Shown here: piece after piece, positions 8,034 through 17,000 of the stretch
Position numbering within the stretch: position 1 is the first letter of the stretch
Layout of the letters: each line of letters begins with the position of its first letter
NCBI GenBank assembly: GCA_963695375.1
Contig: OY968767.1
Coordinates: 496,001-560,000 of the forward strand
Length of the DNA stretch: 64,000 nucleotides
Source: JACCVL01 sp963695375
GTDB taxonomy: Bacteria > Actinomycetota > Actinomycetes > Propionibacteriales > Nocardioidaceae
Direction of reading: 5' to 3'
Notes under the pieces: generated by a model
What the model was told of the DNA's origin: nothing
The model's input: only the letters and a program-made list of their open reading frames with translations
The model's database searches: none
Program-made: the position numbers and the translations under genes

Positions 8034-8792
8034 TCAGCCGCGCCCGCCCCGGCCGACCGGCCGGGCTCCGACCAGCACACCGATCTTGTCGATCCGATGC
8101 TCGGGGTTGCCGAACTCGTCCGACCAGTAGTTGCCCGCCGCGTGGTCCTCCGGCGTGGCGCAGGTCGACAGCGTGATCCAGGCCCGCCGGGCCGGCCGCC
8201 CGGGGTGTCCGGGCACGGCTGCCGCCTGCCGCCGCAATGACGCCGGGGACCGGAACGAGGTCGTGCGGGTTCCGGTCAGCTCATAGTTGAGGACCCGGCC
8301 ACGGGTCTCGACCTGGACGTGGTCGCCGCGACGCAGCAACGGGAGCCGGGCGAAGGGCGGGTCGCCGGTCGTCCGGTGCGCGGTCACGATGAAGTTGCCC
8401 ACCTGGCCGGGCCCGACGCCGCCGTGACTCCCGAACGGGCTCGCCGCCACCCCGTCGTCCTGGATGCGGGTCCCCGGACCGTCGTCGGGCGAACCGCGGT
8501 ACGGAAGCACCGGCACCCCCCGAACCCCGATCCTCGGAATGGTCAGCACGGCGCGCAGCATCCTCGGCTCCCGGTCCGGAGCGGCCCGGTCCGGTGACCG
8601 TGGCTTCGTGGCCGCCTGCGGCTGACCCGGAGCCGGCACGCCGAGCCTGTCACCGTCCCCGCGCGCAGCGGACGAGGCCGCGGGCCCCGAGGACGGCGTG
8701 GGTGACGCCTGCTCACCGGGCCCGGCGGCGCAGGCGGGCACTACCAGGGCCAGGACCAGCGCGGACACGACGGCGAGAACGAGCCGGGACAC
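8034..8792 (-). CDS. Class E sortase
   Basis: A 252-residue transpeptidase. From the GTG at 8792 a signal segment with VVPAC (possible lipobox, Cys21) is followed by a Ser/Pro/Ala linker and the sortase barrel. Catalytic residues are His in IVTAHR, Cys in TLSTC and Arg in NPEHRID, matching the TLxTC pattern of class E. These enzymes attach LAXTG-type proteins to peptidoglycan. No convincing substrate with such a C-terminal signal is in the window: the Ig-like protein at 9382 ends without one. The frame remains open upstream but lacks a start with better context. Coupled to the lipoprotein hydrolase downstream. Confidence 0.88.
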   Translation of the reverse strand: MSRLVLAVVSALVLALVVPACAAGPGEQASPTPSSGPAASSAARGDGDRLGVPAPGQPQAATKPRSPDRAAPDREPRMLRAVLTIPRIGVRGVPVLPYRGSPDDGPGTRIQDDGVAASPFGSHGGVGPGQVGNFIVTAHRTTGDPPFARLPLLRRGDHVQVETRGRVLNYELTGTRTTSFRSPASLRRQAAAVPGHPGRPARRAWITLSTCATPEDHAAGNYWSDEFGNPEHRIDKIGVLVGARPVGRGGRG

Positions 8793-9381
8793 GCTTCGAC
8801 TGTAGGGGCAGCGGCGCGCGCCACGCGACGTCTGGATTCCAGGCGGTGACCAGGACGCCTGGGAGCTCCAGCCCCGCTGCCAAGGGACGTTCGACCCGGT
8901 CGTGGACTCGATCGGCGTGGCGCGAGCCGACACATCAGGCTCGGCTGACGGCAGTCGGCTAGCGCAGCAACGCCGCCCCCGTCCCGTCGCCACGACCGGA
9001 CAAGCCGCCACCTCCACGTCCACCCCGTCGCCAACACACTCACACGCCGCAGATGGCGCGCGCGTCCTGCCGCTGCGCAGGCGGCGCAGTCATGTCAGTC
9101 GATGTCAATCGCACTGGCGACGTCCTCAGGTTTCGCCGCACGACCCCCGCAGGAGGCCGGCCGGAGCAGCCACCCCTACGTGGCCCTCCGACCCTTTCGG
9201 ATGACCAGTCCGTCATGTTGGCGCGCATCTCGACATCTTCGACGATGCCTCGCAAAGCAGCGCGATTCGAGGTTAGTGCTAAGACTAACGTTCCATTGCA
9301 GTGGGACGCGGGCGGGGGCGATCGTGACCCTTGGGTCACCTGACCCGCAGGCGACCCGCCGCGATGTGTCAGGAGCGAGGC
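8793..9381. other. 589-base intergenic region, no supported gene
   Basis: It separates the leftward sortase from the rightward Ig-like protein. Short open frames exist on both strands around 9040-9343 but they overlap, lack ribosome sites and have no recognisable composition. Nested inverted repeats occur near 8923-8959 (CGAGCC/GGCTCG and GCCGAC/GTCGGC), possibly a leader structure for the sortase. The 9200-9300 part is clearly less GC-rich and holds the dyad listed next. It may contain remnants of older genes. Confidence 0.5.
9272..9289. promoter_or_regulatory. Possible operator: GTTAGT-6-ACTAAC dyad
   Basis: A perfect 6+6 inverted repeat, GTTAGTGCTAAGACTAAC, in an AT-richer island 93 bases upstream of the Ig-like protein start. 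Such a dyad in otherwise GC-rich DNA suits a regulator-binding site. The binder is unknown. It resembles in composition, but is not the same as, the MarR-type site at 38733. Confidence 0.35.
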
Positions 9382-11178
9382 ATGATCGGTCGCACCGTAC
9401 GCGTCTGGTTGGCAATCTCGGCGGTGTTGGCCGTCTTCTCGTTAACCCTGGCTGAGCCGGCGCAAGCCGCGGTCAGTGTGACGCGCGCAGAGGTCAGCGG
9501 GGACAGGCTGCGGATCGAGGGCACGGCCGCACCGAGCCGCCCGATCACGGTGGACGGCGTGCAGATGGCGACGAGCAGCAGCTCGGGCAGTTTCCGGATC
9601 GAGAGGTCCGGTTACACGCGACCGGCCGATTGCACCGTGGACGTGAACGACGGTTCCACGACCCCGAGGAACGTAAGGCTGTCCGGCTGCACGGTTACCG
9701 CGCCAGCAGCCCTCAGCTCGGTGAGCCTGAACCCCGCAACCGTGCAGGGTGGAACATCGGCGACTGCAACCGTCGCGCTCACCGCGCCTGCGCCGACCGG
9801 AGGAGCGGAGGTCGCCCTGTCCAGCAGCAACACCGCGGCGGTCACCGTCCCTGTCACCCTGACCGTCCCCGGGGGGGCCACCTCGGCGACGACCCCCTCC
9901 GTGGTGACGAGCACCGTCAGCTCCACCACGACCTCGGTGATCACCGCGAGGTACGGCGGGACCACGCACACCGCCACCATGACCGTCACCGCCCCCGCTC
10001 CGCCGGCGCCGACTGCCGCGCTGGACACGGTCAGCCTCAGTCCGGCGAGCGTGCAAGGAGGCTCCACGGCCTCGGCGACCGTGACGTTGACCGCACCTGC
10101 TCCCAGTGGAGGAGCCGTCGTCGCGTTCTCCAGCAGTAACCCCGCTGTAGTGACGGTCCCGGACACGATGACCGTGCCCGCCGGGGTCAACAGCAGGGTG
10201 GTGCCGACGTTCGCGTCCACGAGCCCGGTCACGGACACCACCACGGCGGTGGTCTCCGCGACGTACAACGGGGTCACCCGTACGGCCACCATGGCCGTCA
10301 CGCCCCCTCCACCGCCGCAGCCGGGGGGCGCGCTGGAGTCCATCTCACTAAGCCCTTCCACTGTCCAGACCGGAACCACGCGCACCTCGGCCACGTTGAC
10401 GTTCACCGCCCCGACGCCGACCGGTGGCGCGACGGTGTCACTGGCGAGCAGCAACACGTCGATCGCGACGGTTCCCGCCACGGTGACGGTCCCCGCGCAC
10501 AGTTCGACCGGGGCGTTCGAGGTAACGATCATCCAGTCGGCCGTCGGCACTGCCACCATCTCCGCGACCTACAACGGGGTCACCCGTTCGGCGCTGCTCA
10601 CGGTGACGGCACAGTCGCTGTTCAGGATCATCACGGAGTCGCCGCTCCCGAACGCCCGGGTGGGAGAGAACTACGCCGGGTTCATCGAGGCCTGCTGCGG
10701 TCAGGGCACCCCCTACCGGTGGTCATTGGTGAGCGGCAGGGTTCCGGACGGTCTGCGCTTCGCGGGTGACGACTTGCGGCTCACCCGCACCACCGGGGTC
10801 ACCGGGGTGCCAACGCGGGTCCAGACAACGACGTTCACGGTGCGTGCCCGGGACGGCGCCGGGAACACCGCCACCAAGACGTTTACCCTGACCGTGGATC
10901 CGGCTAACCCCCTCATCATCAACAACGGCAGCGATCAACTGCCCGACGGGAAGGTCGGAGTCCCGTATGAGACCGGCCTGTTTCCCTTGGGGGGCGAGCC
11001 ACCGTGGCGGTGGTCGCACGTGGGTGGCACCCTGCCGCCGGGCCTGTTCGTGCAGGCATCCCCGGGTCGGGTGAAGGGCACGCCCACGACGGCGGGGAGC
11101 TTCACCTTTACGGTGCGTGTCGATGACAGCGCCGGGCAGTTCGCGACGGGTCAGTTCCACATCCAGGTGGCACCCTGA
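9382..11178 (+). CDS. Secreted surface protein with tandem Ig-like repeats
   Basis: A 598-residue exported protein. The signal peptide (MIGRTVRVWLAISAVLAVF then cleavage after AQAA) is preceded by AGGAG six bases before the ATG, which favours this start over the ATG at 9364. After a short unique beta domain come three repeats of about 100 residues starting SLNPATVQGG, SLSPASVQGG and SLSPSTVQTG, each with SSSN/ASSN and a closing TATYNGVT-like strand, typical of bacterial Ig-like cell-surface domains. Two putative-Ig domains of another type follow (PNARVGENYAG and PDGKVGVPYETG, each ending in FTVR). No cell-wall sorting signal or C-terminal membrane helix. Probably an adhesin or matrix protein; ligand unknown. 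Repeats are also visible as DNA repeats, so length may vary between strains. Confidence 0.85.
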   Translation: MIGRTVRVWLAISAVLAVFSLTLAEPAQAAVSVTRAEVSGDRLRIEGTAAPSRPITVDGVQMATSSSSGSFRIERSGYTRPADCTVDVNDGSTTPRNVRLSGCTVTAPAALSSVSLNPATVQGGTSATATVALTAPAPTGGAEVALSSSNTAAVTVPVTLTVPGGATSATTPSVVTSTVSSTTTSVITARYGGTTHTATMTVTAPAPPAPTAALDTVSLSPASVQGGSTASATVTLTAPAPSGGAVVAFSSSNPAVVTVPDTMTVPAGVNSRVVPTFASTSPVTDTTTAVVSATYNGVTRTATMAVTPPPPPQPGGALESISLSPSTVQTGTTRTSATLTFTAPTPTGGATVSLASSNTSIATVPATVTVPAHSSTGAFEVTIIQSAVGTATISATYNGVTRSALLTVTAQSLFRIITESPLPNARVGENYAGFIEACCGQGTPYRWSLVSGRVPDGLRFAGDDLRLTRTTGVTGVPTRVQTTTFTVRARDGAGNTATKTFTLTVDPANPLIINNGSDQLPDGKVGVPYETGLFPLGGEPPWRWSHVGGTLPPGLFVQASPGRVKGTPTTAGSFTFTVRVDDSAGQFATGQFHIQVAP

Positions 11179-11239
11179 CCGATGTGTCGGGAGTCCGACG
11201 GGTCAGATGGAAATTCGTCCCTTGCCCGGTGAGTTCTGC

Positions 11240-11569
11240 GCGAACCAGGGTCTCCGCCACAGGCGCCGCCGGCTTCGCCACCGCGAACGCCAACCTGGTG
11301 GGCCGCGTGCTCTACGACGAGTGGGCCGCCTACCACCCGGCCCATCGACCCGAGAAGCCCTGCCTCGCGCAGCCGCGTCCCGAAGACCCACGAGGTGTAC
11401 TGGGAGCCGCGCTCGGCGTGCACCACGGTCCCGGCCGGCCGGCGCCGTCAGGTGCCCATCTGCAGGGCGTCGACGACCAGGTCGATGCGCATGTGGTCGG
11501 TATCGACCAGCCGACGACCTGGTGGCTGAACACGTCGAGCCCGGCATGGTTGGACTCCTCTCCAGACAA
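11240..11569 (-). pseudogene. IS3-family transposase (OrfB) remnant, frameshifted and with a stop
   Basis: Read leftward, the first part encodes GLDVFSHQVVGWSI, the integrase-core signature of IS3 OrfB. A single missing base after this shifts the frame; the next frame reads DHMRIDLVVDALQMGT and then meets TGA where a Trp codon is expected. After it comes RRPAGTVVHAERGSQYTSW and LREAGLLGSMG, again OrfB. In the catalytic motif the expected Asp of HSDRGSQYTS is Glu (HAERG). Beyond GSMG similarity decays. The N-terminal part of OrfB is absent. The gene is dead. Exact edges are estimates. Confidence 0.85.
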
Positions 11570-11587
11570 GCATCGCTACAGAACAGG

Positions 11588-11606
11588 TGTCCGCCGAACC
11601 GGGTCA
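11588..11606 (-). mobile_element. Probable left terminal end of the decayed IS3 element
   Basis: Read leftward, TGACCCGGTTCGGCGGACA resembles IS3-type terminal repeats. It is followed by GGAGAGGAGTCCAACCATG, which looks like the ribosome site and start of an IS3 OrfA. The frame then runs directly into the internal OrfB segment at about 11550, so most of OrfA and the front of OrfB appear deleted. The matching right end was not found. Confidence 0.5.
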
Positions 11607-11741
11607 GGCTCCGAAAGGGCGCCGCCGAGCGATGCGCACCGGCAATCACTCAGGTAGCGCCCGCCTAGACTCTCCACAGCCCCGCCACCCCCAGCGGAGC
11701 CGACGCGCGCGACGTTTTCCACACCCAAGTCCGCACGTCCC

Positions 11742-11814
11742 GCCCCAGTAGCTCAGGGGATAGAGCGTCCGCCTCCTAAGCGGTAGGTCGCAGGTTCGAT
11801 TCCTGCCTGGGGCA
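11742..11814 (+). tRNA. tRNA-Arg (anticodon CCT)
   Basis: A 73-base cloverleaf: acceptor GCCCCAG/CTGGGGC, D-arm GCTC...GAGC, anticodon loop CTCCTAA with anticodon CCU reading AGG, and T-arm GCAGG-TTCGATT-CCTGC with the invariant TTCGA. The discriminator is A and the CCA end is not encoded. It reads a codon that is rare in GC-rich genomes. The next protein start codon begins only two bases beyond the tRNA end (11816). Confidence 0.95.
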
Positions 11815-11815
11815 C

Positions 11816-12088
11816 ATGTGCAGAAACATCAAGACCATCGCCCATCTCGACCCACCGGCGACTCCGGAGGAGGTCCAGGCAGCGGCCACCCAGTACGTCC
11901 GCAAGGTGAGCGGCACCTCGGCGGCGGTCAACGCGGACGCGCTGGCCCGCGCCACCGCCGCGGTGACAGCCGCGACCCAGGCGCTGCTGGACGAGCTGGT
12001 GTTCAGCTCACCTGCACGCGACCGGGAGGAACAGGCGGCGAAGGCGCGCGAGCGCAGCGCCCGGCGCTTCGGCCGGCAGCCGGCATAA
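11816..12088 (+). CDS. DUF2277 family protein
   Basis: A 90-residue protein starting MCRNIKT and containing QYVRKVSG, both hallmarks of DUF2277; the rest is helical with a basic C-terminus. Function of the family is unknown. The ATG follows the tRNA-Arg 3' end by one base, so processing of a joint transcript at the tRNA 3' end would give an almost leaderless mRNA; there is no room for a ribosome site other than within the tRNA. The stop codon TAA overlaps the first unit of the tandem repeat array at 12087. Confidence 0.9.
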   Translation: MCRNIKTIAHLDPPATPEEVQAAATQYVRKVSGTSAAVNADALARATAAVTAATQALLDELVFSSPARDREEQAAKARERSARRFGRQPA

Positions 12089-12174
12089 GTCGCGGATCGC
12101 GACCTGCAGAAGTCGCGGATCACGACCCAGGAGAAGTCGCGGATCGCGACCCGCAGAAGTCGCGGATCGCGACC
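12087..12174. repeat. Four tandem copies of the 18-base unit (period 23-24)
   Basis: Units AAGTCGCGGATC(G/A)CGACC lie at 12087-12104, 12110-12127, 12134-12151 and 12157-12174, separated by 5, 6 and 5 bases that mostly resemble TGCAG. All face the same way, unlike the head-to-head palindromes at 1254 and 2109. The array fills the gap between convergent genes (DUF2277 stop 12088, kinase stop 12201) and supplies two bases of the DUF2277 stop codon. Spacers are too short for CRISPR. Confidence 0.9.
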
Positions 12175-12200
12175 TCCCTGCCTGCCGGGCGCGGTGCAGG

Positions 12201-13949
12201 TCACTCCACCGGCTCGAAGGTGTCCGTCGCCGCTTCGAACAGCGGCACGCCCTCGCTGTCCCACTCCGCGTCCGGTGCCGACACGTACAGCGCGAACCCC
12301 CGGGTGTCCGTGGCGATGCCACGGTTCAGCACGTGCACCGTGCCGTTGTCACCCTCCCAGGTGAACTCCCAGTCGGCGGTGTCCCAGTCGCGGTAGTCCA
12401 CCTCCTCGATGCTGATCCGCTCGTAGCCCGGCAGGCTGTCCGCTACTGCCGGCTCCTGGTCCAGCCAGGCCTGCTCGGCGGACGGACCGGCCTCCTCCTG
12501 CTGGTCCACCCGCAAGAAGGTGGTCCCGTCGGGAGAGACGTAGTCGACGCGGGTGGGCCCGTCCAGGCGGCGCTCCCAGCCCCTCGGGACGGCGACCTGG
12601 AAGCCCAGCGGGTCGTCTTGCAGCCGGTAGCCCGCGGGGACGTCGGACGAGCCCGAGGTGGACTCGGGTGTCGTCGGCTCGTCAGCACCGGACGGGTCGT
12701 CCGTGGGCGACGCATCGGTGGCGGTCGGTGTCGGCTCCGTGCCGGCTGAGGTGGTGCCTCCCGTGCCGCTCGGGTCGTCTCCGGTCAGCCACAGCACGGC
12801 CGCCAGCGCGGTGCCAGTCGCGAGCAGCGCGACCAGCCCGAGCAGCAGCGGCCGACGTCCCGCGCGCCGGACGGTCGGTTGGGTGGATGGCGCTGCTGTC
12901 GGCGCCGGCGTCGGCTCGGCCCACACCGGATCTGGTGCGGGCTCGTCCGCGGGTTCGGCTGCGGGCTCGTCCACCGGCTCGTCCACCGGCTCGTCCACCG
13001 GCTCCTCCACCGGCGACGCCGGTGCCGGAGGAGTGCCCCCCGCTGCCTGGTCGGAGGCGCGCAGCACCGTGGTCGCGGCTCCGGCCGGCGCCGGCCAGGG
13101 GGCGGTCTGCTCGGCTGTCCCTGCCGGCGTCGTCGTGTCCTGCGCGGCCCGGCGCAGCAGCGGCGCGACCTGAGCGGCGGTCAGCCGCTCGGCCGGGTCC
13201 TTGGCGAGCAGTCCGACCAGCACGTCGTGCAGCGGCCCGGTGACCGAGGGCGGCGGCAGCTCGTCGGTGAGCACCGCCGAGACCGTGCCCATGGTCGTGT
13301 CGGCGTCGAACGGCGGGCGCCCCTCCACGGCCGCATAGAGCGTGGCTCCGAGCGACCAGAGGTCTGCCTCCGGGCCGGTCGGCTGCCCGCGCAGGCGTTC
13401 GGGGGACATGTACGTCGGCGACCCCACGATCAGCCCGGTGGTGGTCATTCGCGGATCCGACTCGCTCGTCGCGATCCCGAAGTCGGTGAGCACGACCCGG
13501 TCGTCGGCCAGCATCACGTTGCTCGGTTTCACGTCCCGGTGCACGATGCCGTCCTGGTGGGCGGCCTCGAGCGCGTCCAGCAGGGCGACGCCGATCGCCG
13601 CCACCCGCTGCGGCGGCAGAGCGCCGGACTGGGCGACCTGCTCGGCCAGGTTCGGGAAGCGCAGCACCTCCATCACGATGAACGGGCGGCGGCCCTCCGA
13701 CACCACGTCGTAGACCGTGACGATGCCACGGTGGCTGAGCCGGGCCGTCATCCGTGCCTCGCGCAGCATCCGCTCGCACAGTGCGTCTCGCTGCTCGTCG
13801 TCGAGGTCCGGGGGCAGCCGCACCTCCTTGACCGCGACCTCGCGCCCGAGCGTCTGGTCCTGGCCGAGCCACACCTGCCCCATGCCGCCGGTCCCGATCA
13901 CCGAATCGAGCCGGTAGCGGTCGGCGAGCACGCGGGGGGCGTCGGACAT
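12201..13949 (-). CDS. Transmembrane serine/threonine protein kinase (PknB/Hanks type)
   Basis: A 582-residue receptor kinase. The kinase domain spans about residues 10-275: glycine loop GTGGMGQV (19-26), ATP lysine Lys41, catalytic HRDVKPSN (Asp139) and DFG (156-158), with GSPTYMSPE as activation-segment end. A Pro/Ala/Glu linker includes PVDE repeats, encoded by a 12-base tandem DNA repeat near 12965-13010. One membrane helix (LLLGLVALLATGTALAAVLWL) leads to an extracellular part with a Thr/Ser-rich stalk and a 140-residue sensor-like domain (from GYRLQDDPLGF). ATG at 13949 is chosen because the kinase start DRYRLDSVIG follows directly. It lies upstream-adjacent to the large phosphatase on the same strand. 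Confidence 0.92.
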   Translation of the reverse strand: MSDAPRVLADRYRLDSVIGTGGMGQVWLGQDQTLGREVAVKEVRLPPDLDDEQRDALCERMLREARMTARLSHRGIVTVYDVVSEGRRPFIVMEVLRFPNLAEQVAQSGALPPQRVAAIGVALLDALEAAHQDGIVHRDVKPSNVMLADDRVVLTDFGIATSESDPRMTTTGLIVGSPTYMSPERLRGQPTGPEADLWSLGATLYAAVEGRPPFDADTTMGTVSAVLTDELPPPSVTGPLHDVLVGLLAKDPAERLTAAQVAPLLRRAAQDTTTPAGTAEQTAPWPAPAGAATTVLRASDQAAGGTPPAPASPVEEPVDEPVDEPVDEPAAEPADEPAPDPVWAEPTPAPTAAPSTQPTVRRAGRRPLLLGLVALLATGTALAAVLWLTGDDPSGTGGTTSAGTEPTPTATDASPTDDPSGADEPTTPESTSGSSDVPAGYRLQDDPLGFQVAVPRGWERRLDGPTRVDYVSPDGTTFLRVDQQEEAGPSAEQAWLDQEPAVADSLPGYERISIEEVDYRDWDTADWEFTWEGDNGTVHVLNRGIATDTRGFALYVSAPDAEWDSEGVPLFEAATDTFEPVE

Positions 13950-14026
13950 GGCCTCTTGCGTACAGGACTTCACCCGAATTGGCACATCCAACTGAGGCGG
14001 CGCCGAGCCGGTGCCACGGCCACCGT

Positions 14027-17000
14027 TCAGGTGAGACCGACCGCCAACAGGGCTGTGTCGTCGTCCGCGCCCTCATCGCGACCGAGCGCGGCGAGAGCGA
14101 CGTCACACAGCTGCACCGGGCCGGTCGCGGCCGCAGCCGCCTCGGCGAGCACCTGCAGCCCCAGGTCCGCCTGCAGCCGGCGGTCCTCGATCAGACCATC
14201 GGTGTAGAGCAGCACGGTCGACCGGGGCGGCAGCTGCACCCGCCGCTCGGTGAACCGGCCGTTTCCTACGCCGAGCGGCGGCCCCGGTTCGACGTGGATG
14301 AACGCGGCCGTGCCGTCGCCCGGCGCCAGCAGCGGCGGCAGGTGCCCCGCCGAGGCGACGACGAGGGTGCGATCGGCGGGATCGAGCAGTCCGAGCACGA
14401 CGGTTGCGATCTGCTCGGCCTCCATTCGGCTCAAGGCGCGGTCGAGCCGGTGCAGCACCTCGGCCGGCGACACCTCCTCGGACAGGTGGGCGCGGGCCAT
14501 CGCCCGTAGCTGGCCCATCATCGCCGCGGCCCGCAGGCCGCGGCCCATCACGTCACCGATGACGACGGCGACCCGACCGTCCTCGAGCGGGACCACGTCG
14601 TACCAGTCTCCCCCGACGTGGGTGCCCGCGGTTCCCGGGATATAGCGCCAGGCCAACCGGATCCCCGGCACCGACGGTGGCTCCCGGGGCAGCAGGCTGT
14701 GCTGCAGCGTGAGCGCGATGTCCCGCTCCCGGCGGAACAGCTGCGAGTTCGTGATCGCGACGGCGCCTCGCGCGGCGACCTGCTCGACCAGTGCCAGATC
14801 GTCTTGGGTGTACGCCGGGCCGCTGACTCGGGCCAGCGCCATCGCTCCGATCACCCGGTCACCGCTGCTGAGCGGCACGATCACCGCGCTCTGCGGGGTG
14901 AAGAGCTCGGCCTGCCGGGCGAGGTCCGGGTGCTCGGTCGCCCGCGCGCGGATCGACTCCGGGACGGTCGCGAACCGGATGCTGCGACCCGTTCGCATCA
15001 CCTCGGCCAGCTCCCCGTCCGGATCAGGGGGGCGCTCCCGTTGGAGCCGGACGAGCAGCCCGGACATCTCGGGATCACGGTGCCGAGCCGTGGCCGACTC
15101 GATCTCACCCCGCTCGTCGACGAGGTAGACCACCGCCCACTCGGCCAGGTCCGGGACGACCAGGTCCATCAGGTGCCGCAACGTCGCCCGCGGCTCCAGC
15201 GAGGACGCCAGCACTGCCCCGGCCTCGGCGAGCAGCGCTGCCTGCCGCCGGCCGGTCTGCTCGGCCTGCAACGAGGCCGCGCGGTCCAGTGCCAGGACAC
15301 ACTGGTTGCCGATGGTCGCCAGCAGGTCGAGCTCCGCGTCGTCGACCCGGTGGTCGTCGGGGAAACCGAGAGCCAGCGCCCCGACCCGCCGGTCGCCGAT
15401 CGAGAGCGGGACGCACACCAGGCCACGGCCCGGCTCACCCTGGCCCTCCATCAGCGGATACCGCGCGTGCAGCTCGGCAAGGGACCGCACCACGACCGGC
15501 CGGTTGGTCCGGACCGACTCGCTGGCGGGAAGGTCGGCGTCGAGCGGGAACGTCTCCCAGCTGTGCGTCGTCTGGGGACTCGCACCCTCGATGCCGAGCA
15601 GGCGCATCGTCTGCCCGTCCGGCTCCAGGATGCACAGGGCGGACAGCGAGGCGCCCAGACTGGCGGCCGCGCCCCCGGTGACCGCCGCGGCGACCTCCGA
15701 CACGTCCTTTGCCGCGGCCAGTGAGGTGGTCACCTCGTGCAGCCGGCTGAGCCGCTGGGCCGCGATCTCGGCCCTGGTGCGAGCCTGGTGTTCGGCGGTG
15801 TACAGCCGGCCCCGTTCGAGGGTCTGCGCGGTCTGTGCGGCCAGTGCGGTGACGAATGCCCGTTCGTCGTCGTCGAACAGCTGCGGCGAGGTGAACCCGA
15901 GCCGGAGCGCACCGATGACCTCCCCGCCCGCCGCGAGGGGCACCGAACACAGCGAGACCGTGGCCGGCTCCAGCTCGGCCAGGCCGGGGAAGCTGCGCAT
16001 GAATTCGGCGCGCGACTCCATCCAGACCGCCTCGCCGGTGCGCAGCGTCCGCAGCACCGGCAGCTCGCCACGGCTCGGCCCGGGTGCCCCTTCGTCCACC
16101 AGCCGGCGCAGCAGCGCGTCGTCCGCACCGACCGAGGCGGCGATCGACGGCTGCCGCTGCTCGTCGACCACCACGAGCAGGCCCACCGAGGCGTTCATGG
16201 CGCCCACCGCCTGGGAGACGACCGCTTCGGCGATGTCGGCGAAGCCGACGACCCCGGCTAGCGCTGACGTGACCGCCTGCAGCCGGGCGGCGCGGTCGGC
16301 CTGTCGCCGGGCCGAGGCGACGGTGCCGAGCTCGGAGAGCAGGTGTGCCTCCAGCGTCGGTGGTGCCGGGGGCTGCCCGCCCCGAGCCACCGCCTCCAGT
16401 TGGGTGATCACCGCGGAGATGTACCACCGGCGGAAGCTGCGGTGCTCCGGCGGCTCCTCGAGGACGAGCAGCCGGGAGGCACGAGCGTGCACGTCCGCGT
16501 CGTCCAGCGCCTGCAGGTAGCGGCGGGCGGCCGTGGCCGCGCCGAAGGGCAGGTGCAGGACCAGCTGGGTCCGTTGCCTCCCCGCCCGGGCCGCCGCGAT
16601 GGCCTGCGCCTTGATCTCGTCCCGTGCGTCGGTGAAGGCGTCGGTGAGTGCGGCGACAATCGTGGCCACCCGTGGTGAGACCGCCGCCGTCTGCCCGGAC
16701 TCCGCACCGGACCGGGCGAGGGTCAGCTCGCGGACCACGTTGTCGACGTGCGCCTTCGCGGCCAGCAACAGGTCGGTCGGCACGTCACCGACCACCACGC
16801 GGTGCCGTGCCTCCCCTTCGTCTGCACCCGTCGAGGTGTCCGCACCCAGAACCACGGCGGCCGGATCTCCACCGCCGTCCGATGTCTCGGTGGACTCACT
16901 GCCGCCGAGCTCGGCCCACACCACCTTGCCGTCCGGGTGCACCTGCACCCCCCACCGGGTCGCCACGGCCTCGATCAAGCCCAGACCGCGGCCGGTCATC

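Noticed and set aside
9040..9343. Short overlapping open frames on both strands between the sortase and the Ig-like protein
   Set aside because: No ribosome site, no recognisable composition and mutual overlap; neither is supported.
11330..11569. Intact small transposase gene
   Set aside because: It holds only part of OrfB, and continuation in the next frame carries a stop and a catalytic change; treated as a pseudogene.
12087..12174. CRISPR-like array of four short direct repeats
   Set aside because: Repeats are 18 bases with only 5-6 bases between them, no variable 30-base spacers and no cas genes; it is a tandem array of the dispersed repeat.
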